From Eutreptiella sp. 'Long Island Sound 2002' (taxonomy: Eukaryota; Euglenozoa; Euglenophyceae; Eutreptiales; Eutreptiaceae), in contig OZ038378.1 of NCBI GenBank assembly GCA_964036045.1, positions 140,026,765 through 140,090,764 of the forward strand: a stretch of 64,000 bases of DNA, written 5' to 3'. Within the stretch, counting starts at the first letter, position 1. Each line of letters begins with the position of its first letter. The notes beneath the pieces are model-generated. The model was given only the letters and a program-made list of their open reading frames with translations, ran no database searches and was not told the origin of the DNA. This document shows, piece after piece, positions 10,331 through 21,645 of this stretch. The position numbers and the translations under genes were made by a program.

Positions 10331-10730
10331 GGGCCTTCGGCCCACTTCTACTGGGGGCGGGGGGGAGTCGCGTACAGAAGCGAGGAGACGTCCCCCCCGT
10401 GGCGTGGCTGCTGCGGCTGCCGGCTTTGGTGACTGTCAGTGAGGTTGTGTGTGCGCACGGATGGCCGGGACCCAGTCCCGCGGGGGCCCGACGTGCTGGC
10501 GAGTTGTATGTCTGCCTTTGGGGTCTGTGACCCTATGCCCCCTTTCATTGCCCTGCAGGACCTTTTGTGTTGTAGTATTACAGTGCGGATATGGTTTTGC
10601 CGGATGACGCGGTGAGTACGTGCCTTGGTGGCTTCAAGGTTGGCCGTGGCGTCCCCTTGGGCTTTGTGGCTATTGAGGAACACCTAGCCGGTAGTCACTG
10701 CGGTTGTCGTGGTGAGCGGCGCTCAGTTTG

Positions 10731-10828
10731 CATATGCAGGCGGGAAGATAGGAGTGAACCACACCATCGGGGACGCGGCACACTATCGAGTTGTTTGCCT
10801 GCTTTTTGTGTCTGTGCTTGTGTGCTTG
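10731..10828 (+). repeat. 98-bp direct repeat, copy 1
   Basis: CATATGCAGGCGGGAAGATA through TGTGCTTGTGTGCTT recurs at 11029-11126, offset 298 bp, with one internal mismatch seen (CAGGCG against CAAGCG). The near-identity contrasts with the older duplications next to it and suggests a recent local event. The roughly 200 bp between copies contains a short GTGTGTGTGTGTG run near 10885-10900. Confidence 0.85.
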
Positions 10829-11028
10829 TGTAAATCCCATATCACGTTCTGATCTATGGTTTAGCTGTGTCTGTGGTGTGCATGTGTGTGTGTGTGTGTG
10901 CGGTGGGCATGTGTATGTGTTTTGTGGCAGTGCAGTTTTTTGTATTTGAGCCTGCAGCCCACCTGTCCCACCCTATTGCCCTGTCGGGCCTATGTGACAC
11001 TGTCCCACGGGGACGCGGCACACTGTTG

Positions 11029-11126
11029 CATATGCAAGCGGGAAGATAGGAGTGAACCACACCATCGGGGACGCGGCACACTATCGAGTTGTTTGCCTGC
11101 TTTTTGTGTCTGTGCTTGTGTGCTTT
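11029..11126 (+). repeat. 98-bp direct repeat, copy 2
   Basis: This is the second copy of 10731-10828. It is followed immediately by the inverted composite repeat, whose edge may define the right end of this copy. A partial third match (GGGGACGCGGCACACTGTTG) lies just upstream at about 11008. Confidence 0.85.
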
Positions 11127-11129
11127 CGT

Positions 11130-11400
11130 TATTGGCTAAAATGTCGAATAAAATGACCCCCCCTTTTTTGTGTCCGAAATCATGAATCTTTAGGTTATTT
11201 TCGATTTTCAGCCAAAAAAGTGTTTCTAGGTCCTGACTCCATGGGGTTTGCATGGGGCGAAGTGGGAGCGCTCATGCAGTTTATGCGGGTGCTAGTTTTT
11301 TTTGCTACGTCGGCGTTTTTGGAGACCTCGGTGACCCCGTGGTACCCACTCTGAGGGGTGAAAGGGGGGATGTTGTGACGGCATATGCCTACGAGGATAC
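11130..11400 (-). repeat. Composite dispersed repeat, inverted partial copy
   Basis: Read on the minus strand, this region matches the body of the composite repeats at 4008-4262 and 5880-6125, in the same order. It shows ACAACATCCCCCCTTTCACC, then GTGGGTACCACGGGGTCACC, CGCCCCATGCAAACCCCATG, AAACACTTTTTTGGCTG, and ATGATTTCGGACAC with a final CATTTTAG. The leading modules and the CATTGGGGGATG tail are missing. It shows that the family moves or is copied in both orientations. Confidence 0.8.
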
Positions 11401-11404
11401 GAAA

Positions 11405-11900
11405 GGATGGAGGGTGGGCGGGGGGCTTCTGAATGACTTTCTGATTGAATGACTGACTGATTGACTGACTGACTGTGCCCCCTCCCTCTTCAAGGTGCCT
11501 TGCCGATAGGCAATATAATTTTCGGTTCGAGTGTGACACCGCACCACCCGCCCCCCCCCCCCCCCCCGGTAACATGGTGCATGAAGGCAACAAGTTTGGC
11601 GGCTCCGTGGTGGATTTGTTTTGCACATCTTGCGTAGCGCTGACGTTGGGGCTAGCTCAACAAGGACCCTTTTCTCGGGCTCCGTCTAGGGTGAACCCCT
11701 TGGAGAGACCTTTTTATTTTGTATGTTCTTTGATTCTGGTGCTACCTTATATCATGTTTTCTTTTGTGTCCTCATACCGCATTTTGGAAGCACTGGCGCC
11801 GGGGTTAGCTCAATAGGGGCTCTTTTCTTGGGCACTGTTTATGGTGAGCCCCTGTTGAGACCTTTTTTTTGCGGCTCTGTTGTTTTTCCCGTGCTACCAA
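11405..11900 (+). repeat. Short repeats upstream of the protease remnant
   Basis: A (TGAC)n-like run (GACTGACTGATTGACTGACT, about 11450-11475) is followed by a poly(C) run at 11550-11567. Two imperfect copies about 153 bp apart follow: GGGCTAGCTCAACAAGGACC at about 11650 and GGGTTAGCTCAATAGGGGCT at about 11803, each followed by CTTTTCT and a GTGA(A/G)CCCC motif. No gene was recognised here. Confidence 0.55.
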
Positions 11901-12089
11901 GCTAGCCCGAGCTTCTCTTGGCTGTTGAAGCCCTCCGTACGTTGCTTCTACACCCCCCACTGTTGCCCATGACAATGGCCGCCATGCGGCACTGTTGGTA
12001 CGAACTAGTGCCTGCCCCAAAAAAGCCGCACGAGGTTCGCACAAGGGCAGACACTTCTGTGCCCACCACCATTTGCACCACGTGTTCTG

Positions 12090-12717
12090 GGTGTCTCAAG
12101 CAGCCCCCTCCTCCAAAGGATGAGGGGCATTTTTCCAAAGGGGATTCCACCCCAGAGGAGAGGTACACAAAGATTGACGCCGTCTTGAAGGCACAAGTGT
12201 ACCAGCTTGGATGGATGACCGCCACATTTGTGCCTACCAAGAGGTGGTTTGGTGCATGGGAGAGGTCCTTGAGCCAAGGGCTTGGTCAAAGGCCTTGGGC
12301 CGGTGTGCCGACTTCAAGGAGCAGGTGGACACGTGTGATCCCGCCATGTCGCCAAAGCCCCATTGGTGGCAGCATTTGTTTTTCCTGACGAACAGCGATT
12401 GTTCGTCTAGGGTCTGTTGGTTCGTTTTGCAGGCAGTTGTTGAGCCCTCCATGCATGTGTATTTGTGAGATGCCAAGGGAAGTGAGTTGTACATGCAGCC
12501 TCTTATTCAAGATCTTCACGACAAAGGCAACCACCTAACCGCCAAGGCTTTGGGTTTTCAACGCTTGGATGGTTGGACTTGTGGTTATCATTCCCTAAGT
12601 TTGCTGCACCAATTGTTGCAAACGGACCTCAATACCGATTTGCGCAAGTTTACCGCTAAACACATGCCATCGGCTTTTGTGACGCACGTTCAAGACATTG
12701 TGAACGGCGCTCCCTAG
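12090..12717 (+). pseudogene. Ulp1-like (C48) cysteine protease remnant
   Basis: In one frame the order of Ulp1 landmarks is visible. WMDDRHICAY (about 12199-12228) resembles the W-L-x-D-x-x-I entry motif. CWFVLQAVV (about 12415-12441) sits where the family has the His-Trp motif. QRLDGWTCGYHSL (about 12561-12599) carries the Gln-x-x-Asp...Cys-Gly nucleophile region. The frame is broken by a TGA at 12466-12468, and Cys stands where the catalytic His is expected, so it should be inactive even if read through. A different frame is better upstream (to about 11918), implying at least one frameshift. Such proteases deconjugate SUMO in hosts and are also carried by several DNA transposons, and the decay and setting favour the latter. 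The reading frame ends with TAG at 12715-12717. Confidence 0.65.
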
Positions 12718-13610
12718 GTGCCATGCCCCCCTTTTTTGGGTCTTCATTGCCTCTCCCGTCTCCCTATTGTTGCAACAACTAACCTATTGTACACTGCATT
12801 TTTTAGGTGCAGTGTATCCAATATTTATTGGTTCCCCCTCAACCCTTCCTCTCTTATTCCATTCGCCTTTTGCTCTTTGCTGTCCGCTAATCTTTGTGTG
12901 TGTCTGCCCCTTCCTTAACCATTGAACCCTGTAGACCCTACCCAACCATGGAGTACCCAAAATGTCTGTGGGAGTGACTTTGCCTCACTTCACCTCTCCA
13001 AGTAGCAGTGGCGTAGGTCTACCGTGACGTCCATCTGTTTCGGGGGGGGGGGGGGAACTTTCCATTGCAGCCATTTGCTTCCTTTTTTATGCTGCCATCT
13101 GCCCTTTCATAGCTGCAGTGTTCCATATTTACTTGTTCCATATTTACTGCTGCACCTTCCCCCCCCCCCCTTAGCAATGTGCCCTTTGGTTCTTTTTTGG
13201 GACTTCATTCACGACAGGTTGCTTCTTTTTCTTGGGGCTCAACCCTAGGTCAACCCCCGACAGCACCCCCCCCCCCCCCACCGCACCCACTTGTACGTAT
13301 TTGTGTCATATTTCCAGTCCCAAGACAACCACATCCTGCAAGCACGTCCGGCGAGCAATGTGCACGAAAAACAGCCCAGAAAATGTCCGACAAAACCTAG
13401 ACGAAATGTATAGAAGACCCCGAGATGTGAACTTGCTGAGGATGAGGCGATGAGGAGATAGCCTCGCCGAGGTTGGGTGCGGAATGGGCGTCCACAAGGC
13501 GCTCAAGGGACCCGGGCCGGGGCCATGGGTGGGCGGGAGGAGTGGGGGGAAGGTTGCACCAGCCCCTGACCCATCACCCTCTCACTTAACCCGTCGCACA
13601 AATTCCAAGA
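12718..13610 (+). other. Low-complexity spacer, no gene seen
   Basis: T- and C-rich sequence carries homopolymers (poly(G) near 13040-13054, poly(C) near 13147-13156 and 13268-13279). The motif CTTCATT(G/C) recurs with CCCTTTTTTGGGTCTTCATT at 12731 and TTCTTTTTTGGGACTTCATT at 13190, suggesting an old duplication of about 460 bp spacing. No coding frame is convincing. Confidence 0.4.
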
Positions 13611-13614
13611 CTCT

Positions 13615-13935
13615 AACCGGCCTTTGCCCAGATGTGTACTTGAAACCCCCTGAATTGCACCATACAACCCGCTCAATTGTACCATAAAATGCCCCGTTTT
13701 GTACAAAAAAACCCCATTGTACCAAAAAGGAGCCCAAATTGTACCAACCTCCCCCCAAAATGTACCAAAAGAAGCCTAAAAATGTACCAAAAAACCCCCC
13801 AATTTGTCCCAAAAACCCCGGAGGGGCTACATTTGGGGGGGGGGGGGGGGGCTTTTGGTACATTTTGGGCAGGGGGGGGGGGGGGGGTTGGTACATTTTG
13901 CGCCAAAACAGGGGTTTTTTGGTACACACCATCAC
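13615..13935. repeat. TGTACCAAAA repeats in facing orientation
   Basis: From about 13635 to 13810 the words TGTACCA and TGTACCAAAA recur every 10-35 bp (for example at 13676, 13698, 13716, 13740, 13760, 13784). From about 13853 to 13925 the reverse complement TTTTGGTACA recurs three times. The middle contains CCCCGGAGGGG and runs of G. The right half can fold back on the left as a long imperfect hairpin. Poly(G) runs at about 13834-13851 and 13871-13887 pair with the C runs of the left arm. No gene was seen. Confidence 0.8.
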
Positions 13936-15435
13936 CACCACAACTAACCTTTCCTGCCATTGTCACAACTCAACTTCAACCTTCGCCTCCTCACCAACAC
14001 ACGTTCCTTTGCAGGTCCCCTATTGTTAACGCCCCCCTCCCCGAACCTGACCAAAAACTGAGTTCTGTACTTTGACTGAAACTCCACTCCCCTGCAAAAG
14101 AGCAAACAGCACAATGCAAAGCAAAAATGAGAATTCAACTCGGAAATGAAACAGAACCTGTCTTTCTCCTGCCCCCCCTCCGAATCTGTTCTTTCTTGGC
14201 AGTGCATCCCCCTTCTGTCCCCTCCGTGATTTCTGTGCTGCCCTTCCATACCGCAGGTGTTTCATCACCACCACCCCTCCTACCTCTATGCCTGAAATGG
14301 AAATGCCCCCCTCGCCCCCCGCCCCCAGTCACAAAAATAGCCCCCACCGTGGCACAATGTGGGAGGGCATGAATGGGTGAACCCCCCCCCCCCCCGAACG
14401 GGGAGAAGAAATCCCAAAAGTGGTGGAAAAACCACTAAACCACGAGAACTACCCCCCCCCTCCCCAAAATGCCCCCAGCAGGCGCAACCCCCCCAAAAAA
14501 CATGGAGTAAAAAACCCGAAACCCCCCCCAGAAAAAACTCCCCAGTTTAGGTGAAAAAAAAACCCTCTGTGGAAGAGAAACCCCCAGGGGGGTTTATTCG
14601 CCCAAAATGGGGGGGGGTTTCTCCCCTACCATGTGCAGCATGGTAACGTGCCTCAGGTCAGCTGGTGGTTTACAAACAACTGCACCAAATCAACACCAGT
14701 TGGACACACTGCCTGCTGTGAATGGACAGGCTGCCTGGCTCAGCGCTGACACTCAAAAAAATTTTCTGGGGCTGCACTCGCGCTGACGCCAAAAGAAAAT
14801 ACAAAAACAATATTTTTTTCGAGTGTGATGCGAGTACACTCACATGACACCTGTCAACACTCGAATGACATTTCCCTGTTCATGAGATCTCCGCCAAATG
14901 TCTGGCGCGTGTGGGTGCAGTGCATGCAGCTGCGACCTGACGATGCTGACACTCATGGTCCTTCGACCCATAACCCCACCCATATCCCCTGCCCTGGAGC
15001 TGGCCGCAGTACCTTTCCCCTCTCCTTGTCTCATCATATGGACACATGCAAGCGCCAATGCTGGTGCCAATTAACGTTGGGCGTTAAAAAATGGCAGTTG
15101 GTTGTCACCCAATGGCAATCGGCTGTCAACCGACGTGGGTGACAGTTAACCATGGTCACTATGCACAACGGAGGGGGGGGAGGGGATCAGGCTGCTCAAA
15201 GGGAAAACAAGAAAATGCTCCCTCAGAGAAGGATCCCACGCAGCCTAGAAACCACCGACCCAAGAAAATGCCAGAAAAATCAGCCTGACTGGTCCGGCCA
15301 CCTTGAAAATAACCTACCATCCAATACATAACAGGTAGCAAGCACCTTTCTGTGGACAGTGCACAGGAGTCAGGCCGTTGCTGAGAAAGCCCAAGGAAGT
15401 TTGTCTCGACTGCCGCACATTGCCATGTTCTGTAG
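13936..15435 (+). other. Low-complexity spacer upstream of the first identified exon
   Basis: Mixed C-rich and A-rich low-complexity DNA includes C homopolymers at 14380-14394 and 14451-14461. The GTTGGCAGTT-like motif TGGCAGTTGGTTGTCACC / TGGCAATCGGCTGTCAACC repeats around 15090-15135. No coding exon was recognised, so any more N-terminal GCN1 exon lies further left or is too short or divergent to see. If the gene starts in the window, this is intron or 5' flank. Confidence 0.4.
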
Positions 15436-15639
15436 GCTGCATTTATCGAGGTATTAAAAGGATACGAAGGCTGCAAAGAGATTGTGCACCAAGTGTCGTA
15501 TCTGAACGTGATGAAGACAGTCATTGCAGAGGGGTTGGAGGAGGGGGTGGATCAAAGCGTGCGTGAGTGCCTGCGCACGCTGTTCCAGGCCAATATGTTT
15601 GCTACTCTCAAGCCAGTAGTGAGCAGTGCACCCGCAGAG
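15436..15639 (+). CDS. Probable coding exon upstream of GCN1 exons (exon A)
   Basis: An open segment of 68 codons has an AG acceptor (TTCTGTAG, ending 15435) and a strong donor GAG|GTATGT. It is in phase 0 at both ends and so joins in frame to the next exon. The peptide is helical in character (FIEVLKGYEGCKEIVHQVS; VRECLRTLFQANMF), as expected of HEAT-repeat protein. It lies on the same strand and 1.4 kb upstream of the first exon I can align with GCN1. I could not align this exon itself with GCN1 from memory. It could be a divergent part of the same protein or, less likely, the end of a different gene. Confidence 0.5.
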
Positions 15640-17047
15640 GTATGTGCTGGTGTGTGTGGATGTGGGTGTGTGTTTAGTTCAGGGTAGGGGTAAAGTGGGG
15701 CGATCTTTCAAGGCTTTTGACGACCACCGTTCAAAATTGCTTTGGTTCCCTTTCAGTGGCCATTGGTTACTAACGAACTGCTGTCAGCCACTGTTCAACA
15801 ACCATCAGTTCCCCTTCATTGAGGCAGAGATTCCTATTGCCTTAGTGACTCTTGAAATCGTGTTTGAAACACCCCTCAAACAGCACTGGAAGGTCTCGCA
15901 CTGTTTGTTTATGAGGTTCACATGTGGTCATGCTAGTAAAATGAATAAAATGGTGGAATGAAGGGTTTATTGGTGACGGAGAGCAATGGAGGTTGCAAAA
16001 CAAACCATCACATGTGGAACATGTGATCCACTATCTCAGGAATTGGTAGTGTTAACAGAATGGATCTTCCTCACCCCGTTTGAGGCCCTTGTGTTCTGCT
16101 ACTCAGCGCTATCCCCCTGAAGACTATGCACCTGAAGGCTATATTATTTTTAGTGCCATTTTATTTTGTATGCACCAAAACATTGGGGGTTCTACAGCAG
16201 GGCAGGTTTTTTGCGCTAATAAACAAAATGCTCTTGTGCATTCGTTAGGAGGTGATGCTATGCGGACACTGTGCACACATTGTCCACAGGTTTTGTGCAA
16301 ATCCAGCAGTTTTGCCCCCCCCCCCCCAACCAGCGGAAACGCAGTGTGATGGTGGTCTACGCCGCCATAAATGCATTTTGTTGCCACAATCTCGATTTTT
16401 TTTTCGACGGGAACGTGTTGATACCATGGGAGGATGTTTTGGGGTGTACATGGGGCCATCTTGCTTCATGTTCTCTATTTCTCCATGCTTAGACCCTTTA
16501 CATGCACCTGGGTTTTAATGACAGCGGAGCATGACCACCTCAAGTCGGAGTATTACCATGGTGGAGTAATCCGCCCTGCCGCATCGCATGTATCTCCTTT
16601 GCCATTTTTGGAGTATCACTTTTGAGGGTTTCTTGGGCAATAGGTCGAATGCTATGTGTCATGTCTGCAAGACTTTGACAACCCATCAAAGGGCCGAAAA
16701 TGATGTTCATCGATACCATGGGGCACAAGTTTGGATGGGACAAGAATGCTGTACTGTTTTGTGATATATGACCTGTGTGCTGTTTGAGCAGTATTGAGGT
16801 TGGTTCCTAAAGTTACCCTAATACTACGTGTGTATGGAAACACCCCCTTTACACAGAATGCAGAGTTTGAGGGTTCTTCTGCATGACTTGCTGGCACACA
16901 ACCTCCAGGTCAGAGCTCTGGCAGATGTCAGATCTTGGGTTCAAACCCAGAATTGGTGGGTGGTCTGATCTGCACAGGTTTGCCCTGTGCATGTGTATGT
17001 GCCTGTGCCGGGTGTGCCGTCGGTGTCCCATGATTATGGGGTCACAG

Positions 17048-17215
17048 GTACGATTGGCAGGCTACAAGGTTCTGTTGGAGGTTGCGATAAAAGCCAGTCT
17101 AGTTCCCGATTACATTGGAGCAGTGGCAAAGGATTTGGTGAAAGTGGAAGATGATGCTGTTCGGAGGATGGGGTTGAGAGTTGCAAGCCGTGCAGCACTC
17201 ATTGATGTGAAGAAG
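17048..17215 (+). CDS. GCN1: GCN1 exon (exon B), HEAT-repeat region
   Basis: 56 codons, phase 0 at both ends; acceptor GGTCACAG, donor AAG|GTCTGC. GCN1 is a giant cytosolic HEAT-repeat protein that binds ribosomes with Gcn20 and delivers the uncharged-tRNA signal to the kinase Gcn2. The peptide matches the plant GCN1 (ILITYHIA) pattern in register: VRLAGYKVLLEVAIKAS against a segment beginning VKLAILSAIASWAV, and VRRMGLRVASRAALIDVKK against LRRGHLRCLRAICKNTD. This corresponds to roughly residues 390-450 of a protein that is normally about 2,600 residues. Only part of the gene is in the window. The alignment is by eye and from memory, and the identification rests on several consecutive exons agreeing in order. 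Confidence 0.75.
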
Positions 17216-17516
17216 GTCTGCTGCATCTGATCATGTGCTGCGATCATGCATCCACCAACAGCAGCATTCACACCCACATGGTAAAAAAGTGTGAGCATGT
17301 GTGAACGACATAAGTGACGCCCGTGAGCATGTGTGATGACCCGAACATTCCTGTGTGTGTCGAGGGAAGTGGGAACTGTGGATCAGAAGTATCCAGCCTC
17401 ATGACTGAGCCTACCTGTCAGAGTGGCACTAGGCAGGGATCCTATGCAGTTTGCACCTCATTTCATGGGACACACTGGGCCTTTAACACCGTAGCCACAT
17501 CACCATGCCTGTTCAG

Positions 17517-17636
17517 GTGGAGGCTGCAGCTCCTGCCATCAAAACTTTGGTGGCTGATTCAGAGAAGAAGGTGGCCATGCGTCCAGACGCAGTATTGGGT
17601 TCTATCGTTCTGCTCAAGACCAAATCTCTGTCGAAG
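17517..17636 (+). CDS. GCN1: GCN1 exon (exon C), HEAT-repeat region
   Basis: 40 codons, phase 0 at both ends; acceptor CTGTTCAG, donor AAG|GTACGT (near-consensus). It follows exon B after a 301-bp intron, the shortest in the set. The peptide (AAPAIKTLVADSEKKVAMR then AVLGSIVLLKTKSLSK) corresponds to the next HEAT helices of GCN1, where plant and animal proteins have a PLIQ(L/T)V helix followed by an (A)LLLxKxxVAD helix. It joins exon B without a gap in the family alignment, supporting both calls. Confidence 0.75.
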
Positions 17637-20600
17637 GTACGTATGAATACACACAGCAGGATCAAAAATTTTTTCAGTAGGAGTTTTGAGGGAGTGTTTC
17701 CTCCCTATGTCCCAGGCTGTTACTCGTATTCAGTAACTGGCTTCATCAAACCATCTAAAACAGTTCAAGAAGATTTCTCAAAATTCCATGTAAGTCACTC
17801 AGTTTTACTGAATTTTGCAGCAGAATCCAGGGAAAAGTGCATACTGAACAATCCCTTGGTTTCACCAAAGGCAAATGCAATCTCACCTTTGTGACTGAAA
17901 GAAAGCAAAGGGGTCTGGTTGGGTGGTTGGAGGCTGGGTAGGGGCTTGGTAGACGCCCAGTTTGACAATCGTTGGTTACCCCTGCTATTTGTATTGCAGG
18001 GCTGGCATTCATGCCAATGGCAGGCATTGCAGGGTGCCCCATCCCTTATCTTGGGACCCGCCACCCATGAGCGGTTTTCCAAGCCTGCCTCTTGCTATTA
18101 GACCCCTCCCCCCTTTCCTATCCATTCCAGGAGCTGTGTGGCGGTTCATGCCTTCCCACACCGCCACAATCTGTTACCCACCTGCCCCAACCCATAAGGC
18201 ATCCAATCTAACTGTTGAGTGAATCCCCCCGCTTTCCAGATGTATCATCGTCATCTACTTTGGGTTTTTGACACTTCCCCGCATTCTTTCGAAGGCCGTG
18301 AACCAGAGGAGGAGGCAGACCCACTCCTGCCTCCCCCTGGACCCCCTCCCACCCTCCTCGTGTTCAAAGGGTTATTCAGTTGGGAAGTCTCCAAAAGCAT
18401 AATTTGTCCTCTGTTCTGCAGCACACACCATGTTTGTAACCATGCAGTCTGTCATAGTGAAAATAGCATCACTGTCAGTCACGTCAGACGATTGGATCCA
18501 ACCAGCAATGTATTGTAGTTGCACTTTGTGGGGACCCCCCCGCCTTTTCCCTCTAACCCCCACTCCCCCACTACAGCATGTAGCTTAGCCTACGGTTGCC
18601 CACCAGCCCCCCTCCCCTCCCCTACACTCTCAGCTGGATGGGTTGAGCGCGGCCCTTACCACTGGGGCAAGAACCCTTCCCGCAGAGGGTGCTGTCTGGA
18701 TTGGGCAGATGCACCACTGCGATAACAAGTGTAACAATACAAGAGGTCAGCATGAACTGAAAACTGGGCATACAAACAGTCATACAGTACCGAGTAACCA
18801 ATGCAGCATTGCAATGACAAAGCAAACAGGCAGGTCAACCATGCGTAGCGCGCACTGTGCAGACCCCTGCACTGGATGGGCCAGAGGTGTGCACCTGATG
18901 ATTGGCTACTGCTTGGGGCATCACACACACCCTCCCCTTGTTAGTGTAACACATATTTGCTCCTCATCTACCAGAAATATAAAATGACGAAATTGAATCA
19001 AAGTACAATTCGAGCAGTGGCCCGAAAAGTGGCAGAAAAGGGCACCTGCAACCCAGCACATGAAGTAGACAACAGGGTTGCAATATACTCACTGTGGCCC
19101 CATGGCCGACAATGGTTAAGATAACACTCTATTGAAGCTCCTGCCTATTTTGCACCGGCCCCTGGCACAGAAGGCAATGTGTTTCAAGGTGCTGAGACGC
19201 ACAAGCAGAACACATGGAGCCATATGGCTGAGAGATTATGCATGAAACTGCAACCCAAAAACATACAGAACGACTTGATAAAACTCAGGACAGTTTAACC
19301 TAAGGAATGCAAAGGCCTGGGCACACAAAGAAGCCCATTGTAGGAGGAATTGTTACGGTGCAAGGATTATGAAAACAAAAACCCAAAATGTGGTTTTTGG
19401 AAAATGGTGACAAAAAGTCACCAAAGGGCAAACACTGATCCACAGGTGGATGAATACTGAAGGGTACCCACTCTGCCTGGTGCAACAAGAGTAATTATAC
19501 TTAGTACTTCTACACCTCCCACACCAGCAGGGGAGCAGACCAATGTTGTACATTTGATATGTGTTATCTCTGCATACATTGCCAGCTCAATTGACAAGAT
19601 GAGCTGTCATCCATCCTTGGGTGGAGCACAATGATTGCAACAACAATACGCCGACTATCCCTTGCAGGAAACAGCAACATGTGGCAGCATGGACAGCAAT
19701 GTCTATGAGCTTTCCCCACAGGACGGAGCATCTACTTGCCATTCACATCACTAGGTTGTCATCAAGAACAAAACGATGGAGGATGGAAGAGTATGTGTAT
19801 CGGACTACGCAACATGCCCGCAACATGGCTGGGTCTTCATAGAGAACGAAGGCACCACCCCCACTCTTTCTTTTTAGCAGTGGTAGCACGGCAGCTTTTC
19901 CCACAGGAGGTGCCATCCCCTTGAGAAATCATATAATGTGGTGGCATGGACAACAACGGTATCCCCATACAAGGTGGCATAGGTACATCAGCAAGCCCTC
20001 GTGGAGCCAACAAACCAGGGGGGGTCTTTATGAAGCCCAAAATGTTTTTTTGTTAAGGACCACCCTTAAGGACCGCCCCCAGGGACCACCAACCGCCAAC
20101 CACCAACCGCCAACCACCACCAACCGCCAACCGCCGATTTTTGAAGTAGGGTAGGTCCCATGCAGAGAGAGCATCCCCATGAGCGTTCATTTATGTTGGC
20201 ATTACCAACGCTTTTTTTTTCCCTTTGCAGAGCCCCCTGCAACAAACAGGTGGCAGCATGGACAGGAGACTCTGTTAGCCATCCTCACCAAGTCAACATC
20301 AAGAACATCAAGGAGAGTGTGATGCAAGAGGTAGCATGGGCACAATTAAGAGGGTGCTATCTCTCACCTCCAACAGAGAGCAACTGGTGGCGACAGACAC
20401 ACAAATACCACTACAGAACAGCATAGTGCCTTGCAGGTGGTGTGGGGCTTGCTGGTGTGCTAGCTCTCCCCTCCAAGTCCACAGCTTAGAGCCTTGTATG
20501 CTGTATGCTTTGCGACCATGGTGTCCAGTGTCCAAAGCTACGGGAGCTACTGATTTGCCATCCGGGTTCGTGCTCAGTCAGGGGTCAGTGGAGGACAATT

Positions 20601-21468
20601 GAAAATAGTGGTCTGCCCCGAGTGCATCTTTCTCATGATAGTCCCCAGCCAGCCAAAACTAGCCAGCCAACACTGAGGCAGAGGCTATGGGAAACGGACT
20701 TGGGACCTATGGCCTGTATGCTTTGTGACCATGGTGCCCAGCGCCCAAAACAGGAGCGATTCATTTGCCGCCTGGGTGCATGCTTGGTCAGGAGTCGGTG
20801 GAGGACGACTGAAAACAATGGTCTGCCCCTAGTGTGTCTTTTTCATGATAGTCCCCAGCCAGCCCCAACACTGTGGCAGATGCTATGGGAAACGGGGATT
20901 GGGACCTATGGCCTGCACAGCTCCCTAGGCCTAGTGACTGAGATTCACAGCTGCTCCTCGTCCTCCTCTCCCCATGTTTCATCATGCACTTGTAAGGGTG
21001 GGCAGAGGCAACCATAGTGGGCTTCTGTGCAAAGATACCACACTCCACAAGCCACCAACTAGAGTCCACTTTGCAAGGGAGGTCAACGTGCTGAGGTTGA
21101 GCACCCTGGTCCCTTCTGGAAAACAGCATCGTTCCCCAGAGCTCTCCCTCCCCTTACACAGAGGCTGGCCGCCAGGCCCAGTCCTTGTGTGGGACCCTCC
21201 ACCGAGCATTTTTGGACCACGGTGCTCCTGCGTTGACAAAAGGTACGCACCCCCCCTCCCTGCCGCCTTCGCTTAGCACACCTTGATTACGTCTCATCCC
21301 CCCCAGAGCACCCCCCCCTCCTCATGATTTTTGACAGTTAGTTGAGTGGTGCAACTGCCCCCCCCCCGTGCCAAACCCTGTCCTGCTCCACTCCATGGCC
21401 TCTAGTCCATCATCAATCCCCGTCCCCCATACCCCTGGATGCCACTCTACCCCTCCCGGTTGCTGCAG
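17637..21468 (+). other. GCN1 intron C-D (3,832 bp)
   Basis: Donor GTACGT at 17637, acceptor TTGCTGCAG ending 21468. The intron contains moderately AT/GC-balanced DNA without recognisable genes to about 19.6 kb. Degenerate repeats sharing GTGGCAGCATGGACAG and AGTGGTAG/CAGGAGGTGCCATC words follow (about 19,640-20,480), then the 213-bp tandem duplication. A run of CCAACCGCCAACCACCA sits at about 20,088-20,135. Confidence 0.6.
20494..20920 (+). repeat. 213-bp tandem duplication
   Basis: Two adjacent copies (landmarks GCTTTGCGACCATGGTGTCC at 20507 and GCTTTGTGACCATGGTGCCC at 20720; CATGATAGTCCCCAGCCAGC in both; GGGACCTATGGCCTG closing each) are offset by 213 bp. They differ by substitutions and by a short CCAAAACTAGCCAG insertion in the first copy. 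The duplication lies in GCN1 intron C-D. Frames differ between copies, so it is not coding. Confidence 0.85.
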
Positions 21469-21645
21469 ACTGACGCCTGGTTTTCGAAGGGGTTCCTGGG
21501 CCGCGACCCGTTTCTGCTGTCCGCCGAAGCCATGGACCGCATGGGCGAGGGCCCTGAGCATTTGCTGGGAGTTGTGACAGTACTTGAGGCCCTTCTGCCG
21601 CCCATTCCCTGCCTTAGCAAAGACCTGTTTGACCCCATGTCTCAG
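21469..21645 (+). CDS. GCN1: GCN1 exon (exon D), HEAT-repeat region
   Basis: 59 codons, phase 0 at both ends; acceptor GGTTGCTGCAG, donor CAG|GTGTGT. The peptide reads WFSKGFLGRDPFLLSAEAM then LLGVVTVLEALLPPIP. It corresponds to the GCN1 segment in which a Trp-led helix (human FWQLIVDEKKQVFTSEKFL; plant LWSLISQNEPSL) is followed by a Ser/Ala-Glu-Asp helix and a leucine-rich helix ending before the ...R-A-L-V helix of the next repeat. GC content is clearly higher than in exons B and C. It is followed by a 15-kb intron. Confidence 0.75.

Larger units (their letters stand above)
9051..10690 (+). repeat. Family of imperfect GC-rich duplications
   Basis: Segment 9051-9240 (CTTGCCCTGCGGGCCCAC .. 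GAGCACCCGGCAGGA) recurs at 9476-9640. Segment 9195-9480 (GTGGCTGTTGCGGCAGCC .. ATTGCCCTGCAGGACC .. GGCAAGTACGGGCC) recurs at about 10390-10680 (GTGGCTGCTGCGGCTGCC .. ATTGCCCTGCAGGACC .. GTGAGTACGTGCC). The copies are interleaved so that one compound unit is partly repeated three times, interrupted by the telomere-like tract and a poly(C) block. No coding frame is conserved between copies. Confidence 0.75.

Noticed and set aside
15740-15961. Exon between A and B (LVTLEIVFETPLKQHWK)
   Set aside because: No acceptor/donor combination gives a phase-0 insert with good sites, and A joins B directly in phase.
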